A stretch of 25,084 bases of DNA from Myxococcales bacterium (GTDB lineage: Bacteria > Myxococcota > Polyangia > Polyangiales > Polyangiaceae), in NCBI GenBank assembly GCA_003151595.1, contig PLXW01000115.1, positions 1 to 25,084 on the forward strand. Direction: 5' to 3'. The notes below the pieces were generated by a model. It had not been told where the DNA came from, made no database searches, and saw nothing but the letters and a program-made list of their open reading frames with translations. Below are positions 23,259 through 25,084 of this stretch, piece by piece. The position numbers were made by a program, and so were the translations under genes. How positions within the stretch are numbered: the first letter of the stretch is position 1; every line of letters begins with the position of its first letter.

Positions 23259-23618
23259 CTAGCGGCAGTAGCATCGGGGGGCCTTGCTGCAACGGCACGG
23301 CGAGATGAAGCAGTCGCGTTCGCCCGCCTCGCAGTAGGCGGCCTTGCCTACGTCGCAGGTGATCGAACACTGGGGACACGCGCCCATCGAGTCGACGGGG
23401 GAGCTGCAACTACTGCCACCACCGTTCGATCCGGCTGAGGGTGTGCCTACCGCAAGCGTACCTCCTGCGGGCGCACCAACCACCGCGAGCATTGCGGGAG
23501 AAGCAGGAGGAGCGGGAGCAGGTTGGGGCGCCGTCGCAGCTGGCACCGTTGTAGCTCCGCCTCCGCATGCGAGCATTGCCATCAGAAAGAACACCGCAGC
23601 TGAAGCTCGTACGGACAT
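23259..23618 (-). CDS. Small Cys-rich lipoprotein of unknown function
   Basis: The ATG at 23618 is preceded by GGGAGG at optimal spacing. The 119-residue protein starts [20 protein letters not shown], a clear lipoprotein signal with lipobox MLAC. A 50-residue Ala/Pro/Gly/Thr linker follows ([16 protein letters not shown]). A C-terminal Cys-rich module of about 50 residues has ten Cys ([40 protein letters not shown], then RCYCR), likely disulfide-bonded outside the cytoplasm. The design, lipid anchor plus flexible linker plus small Cys knot, is common for myxobacterial surface proteins, but I do not recognise the family. It appears intact and monocistronic, surrounded by debris. Confidence 0.75.
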   Translation of the reverse strand: MSVRASAAVFFLMAMLACGGGATTVPAATAPQPAPAPPASPAMLAVVGAPAGGTLAVGTPSAGSNGGGSSCSSPVDSMGACPQCSITCDVGKAAYCEAGERDCFISPCRCSKAPRCYCR

Positions 23619-23904
23619 GTTCGCCCTCCCATTTTCTTGATTTGCACGCGGCTGAGAACCCAGCTCTCCGAGCTTAGCGAGACGCAGCTGGTGTGGTCGA
23701 GTACGCCATGATGGCCGCTTGGTGCGCGCCGTTGATCGTTCCAGCTTTTCCGACGCCCTTGGCTCGGCGGGTTATGCCGAGGACTTCACGAGACTCTTTC
23801 GTCGGCGCCCCAAGTCATTGCAGAGGGCTTGGCACCCTGCTTGAAGGTTCTTCATTTGATCCCGTCGAGCATCAAGACATCCCAGTCTTCATCATGCCCA
23901 GGTC

Positions 23905-24120
23905 ATGAAATATCCTATCAAGTCCATCAAGTCATCTCCGCTCAGCACTTGTTTCGCAAATGCCTACTCGTTGACGTGCGCCACGCCAATTGGCTCGAAC
24001 GCCCCCGTACCGAGCCCCGACCCAGCACTCGGGTGTGATCTTCCTAGTCGGCAAGGACTGGCCGGATCAAGCAATGCGTGGGTACTCTGTTGCGGATGCG
24101 TTGGGGACGGCGGGTCGTAG
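23905..24120 (+). CDS. Possible fragment of a Cys-rich secreted protein
   Basis: The frame contains FANAYSLTCATPIGSNAPVP, SPDPALGCDLPSR and GLAGSSNAWVLCCG. This Cys pattern (C...C...CC) resembles modules in the lipoprotein at 24305 (VVCYQAGIDSDPNC...FCC). There is no signal peptide, and the ATG at 23905 has no good ribosome site, so the piece is probably the 3' end of a broken gene. The preceding 23619-23904 shows no clear coding sequence. Function is unknown. Confidence 0.3.
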   Translation: MKYPIKSIKSSPLSTCFANAYSLTCATPIGSNAPVPSPDPALGCDLPSRQGLAGSSNAWVLCCGCVGDGGS

Positions 24121-24122
24121 CG

Positions 24123-24300
24123 TCACTTCGGCGCGCGGTCACTCTCGCCGATCGTAGTGAGGTCATGCTCAGAGGCGAGGCGCTCGCACGTGACGACGAT
24201 CTTCCGCGCGAGGTCGCTCGCCGAGATCCGCGATCGGGACGAGCCGATTCGTGAGCACGGTTGAGAGCGCGCTCGCCGTCTCACCGGAGAACGGGGGGGA
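24123..24300 (-). pseudogene. Unidentified coding remnant with a probable frameshift
   Basis: Two adjacent frames each carry plausible protein: SGETASALSTVLTNRLVPIA from about 24289 in one, and SDLARKIVVTCERLASEHDL then TTIGESDRAPK to a stop at 24123 in the other. An indel near 24225 would join them. I do not recognise the family. It begins immediately after the stop of the lipoprotein at 24305, so it may be a broken downstream gene of the same unit. Confidence 0.25.
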
Positions 24301-24304
24301 CCCT

Positions 24305-24754
24305 CTATGGGCAGCACTGCGACGAGCCCGTGCCTGAAGCACCCTGATTTGACTCAAGAGTGCAATTCGGCCCGACAGGCGGCATGGCCGGACAGGTGCA
24401 CGTGTGAACCACGCACCCGCCATCTACTTCCGGGGCGCCGAAGTCCACGACGCAGGCGTCAGGACATCCGATAGTCCCGAGCCCCGATGGCAGCGATCCG
24501 CTACAGCAGAACGATTTTCCAGGGCCTGCGCTGTCGACGCCGATGATCGGACTGCAGTTAGGGTCTGAGTCGATCCCTGCCTGATAGCACACAACGGATG
24601 TCGAATTGGACCCACAAAAACCAAGAGGGTCCCTGCCGACGAAGCAACCAGCGCCTAGCGAGGCATTCGAGTCGAGAACCACGTGGGGCGGTGGACTAGC
24701 GCAGCTACTGGTGCCGAACATTGTTACAATAAGGAGCCTGCGACAGCGCGTCAC
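24305..24754 (-). CDS. Cys-rich putative lipoprotein of unknown function
   Basis: A GTG start at 24754 gives 149 residues with an N-terminus CRRLLIVTMFGTSSCAS, a short but plausible lipoprotein signal ending in Cys. The mature part has about 14 Cys in repeated modules: AGCFVGRDPLGFCGSNS, VVCYQAGIDSDPNCSPI, KSFCCSGSLPSGLGTIGCPD, VVHTCTCPAMPPVGPNC and SSQCCP at the C-terminus. Paired Cys at module ends suggest disulfide-bonded repeats. Such proteins are frequent in myxobacterial genomes and lack an assigned role. No strong ribosome site is visible, and the later ATG at 24721 would remove most of the signal. GC content here is noticeably lower than in the kinase genes. Confidence 0.6.
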   Translation of the reverse strand: MTRCRRLLIVTMFGTSSCASPPPHVVLDSNASLGAGCFVGRDPLGFCGSNSTSVVCYQAGIDSDPNCSPIIGVDSAGPGKSFCCSGSLPSGLGTIGCPDACVVDFGAPEVDGGCVVHTCTCPAMPPVGPNCTLESNQGASGTGSSQCCP

Positions 24755-24815
24755 GAGACGGCGCCCCCAGTATTCAGAAGTCAGGTTGCCCTCCGTTCTT
24801 CAGTATGCGGTCCAA

Positions 24816-25084
24816 TCAGTAGTATAGGTCGTGTAAACACCCGTATTGCCCCACGCACCCGGGTGCCCAATCGGAGAGTTCTTCCCAAACAAGGCCGTTG
24901 GTGTCAACCACACTGAGCCAGAACCGTCCGTCACCCATTGACGCTACGCATTGATCGGATCTGGCCGGCGTAGGGGAATTTTCGGGACTTCGCTCGCGTT
25001 CGCGGTTCATGAAACGAGACGAGGCTCGTGACTGGGCATACTCGGAGTTTGGCCGGACGGATCTGGGTGACGCGCGTAGGACCG
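24816..25084 (-). CDS. C-terminal part of an unknown protein, possibly continuing beyond the window
   Basis: The frame is open from the window edge to a stop at 24816. Its last ~45 residues (SDQCVASMGDGRFWLSVVDT, NGLVWEELSDWAPGCVGQYG, then CLHDLYY) look like folded protein. They contain an aromatic-rich stretch and three Cys. An ATG at 25010 could start a 64-residue protein, but it begins with a charged, disordered segment (NRERERSPENSPTPARSD) and has no ribosome site. A longer gene cut by the window is equally likely. No family is recognised. Confidence 0.4.
   Translation of the reverse strand, partial: VLRASPRSVRPNSEYAQSRASSRFMNRERERSPENSPTPARSDQCVASMGDGRFWLSVVDTNGLVWEELSDWAPGCVGQYGCLHDLYY

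Overview
The window is high-GC DNA that reads like a myxobacterium (Myxococcota, probably a Polyangia/Polyangiales-type genome). This is inferred from three large Ser/Thr protein kinases with typical myxobacterial architectures (kinase-TM-repeats, kinase-AAA ATPase-repeats, and 7TM receptor-kinase), a MYXO-CTERM-type sorting tail, several Cys-rich lipoproteins and a GH13 lipoprotein. No rRNA, tRNA or CRISPR array was seen.

Layout. 1-0.8 kb: C-terminal part of a GH13 enzyme, cut by the window edge. 0.9-2.7 kb: gene debris made of an IS256 transposase tail, a PAS-histidine kinase core without its ends, and the catalytic end of a Tn3-family transposase fused in frame to that kinase. 2.8-5.2 kb: an intact secreted isoamylase (GH13 debranching enzyme). 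5.4-6.2 kb: the head of a Tn3-family transposase and a divergent serine resolvase that abuts and truncates a lipoprotein gene. 6.6-7.1 kb: a divergent lipoprotein promoter region with two similar palindromes, then a truncated lipoprotein. 7.2-8.2 kb: an IS3-type element split by an IS21 remnant. 8.8-15.9 kb: two large convergent Ser/Thr kinase genes with an IS256 head between their ends. 16.0-16.9 kb: AbiEii-like, hybrid histidine kinase and integrase-core fragments. 17.0-19.2 kb: a 7TM receptor-Ser/Thr kinase interrupted by one in-frame TGA. 19.4-20.3 kb: an alpha/beta hydrolase. 20.3-23.0 kb: more debris (IS21 tail fused to a MYXO-CTERM tail, IS66, IS481 and another integrase-core fragment) plus a possible small Zn-ribbon protein. 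23.3-25.1 kb: small Cys-rich lipoproteins and hypothetical pieces.

How it works together. The intact genes suggest extracellular alpha-glucan processing (GH13 enzyme, isoamylase) and a signalling block of three kinases. I see no direct link between the two. Almost every mobile-element piece is truncated, and several are complementary, non-overlapping parts of the same family (IS256 head and tail, Tn3 head and tail, IS21 middle and tail). This points to repeated insertion, deletion and inversion, or possibly to faulty assembly joins. I found no convincing new defence or biosynthetic system. The most interesting items are the receptor kinase split by a single TGA inside a membrane helix, and the in-frame chimeric reading frames.
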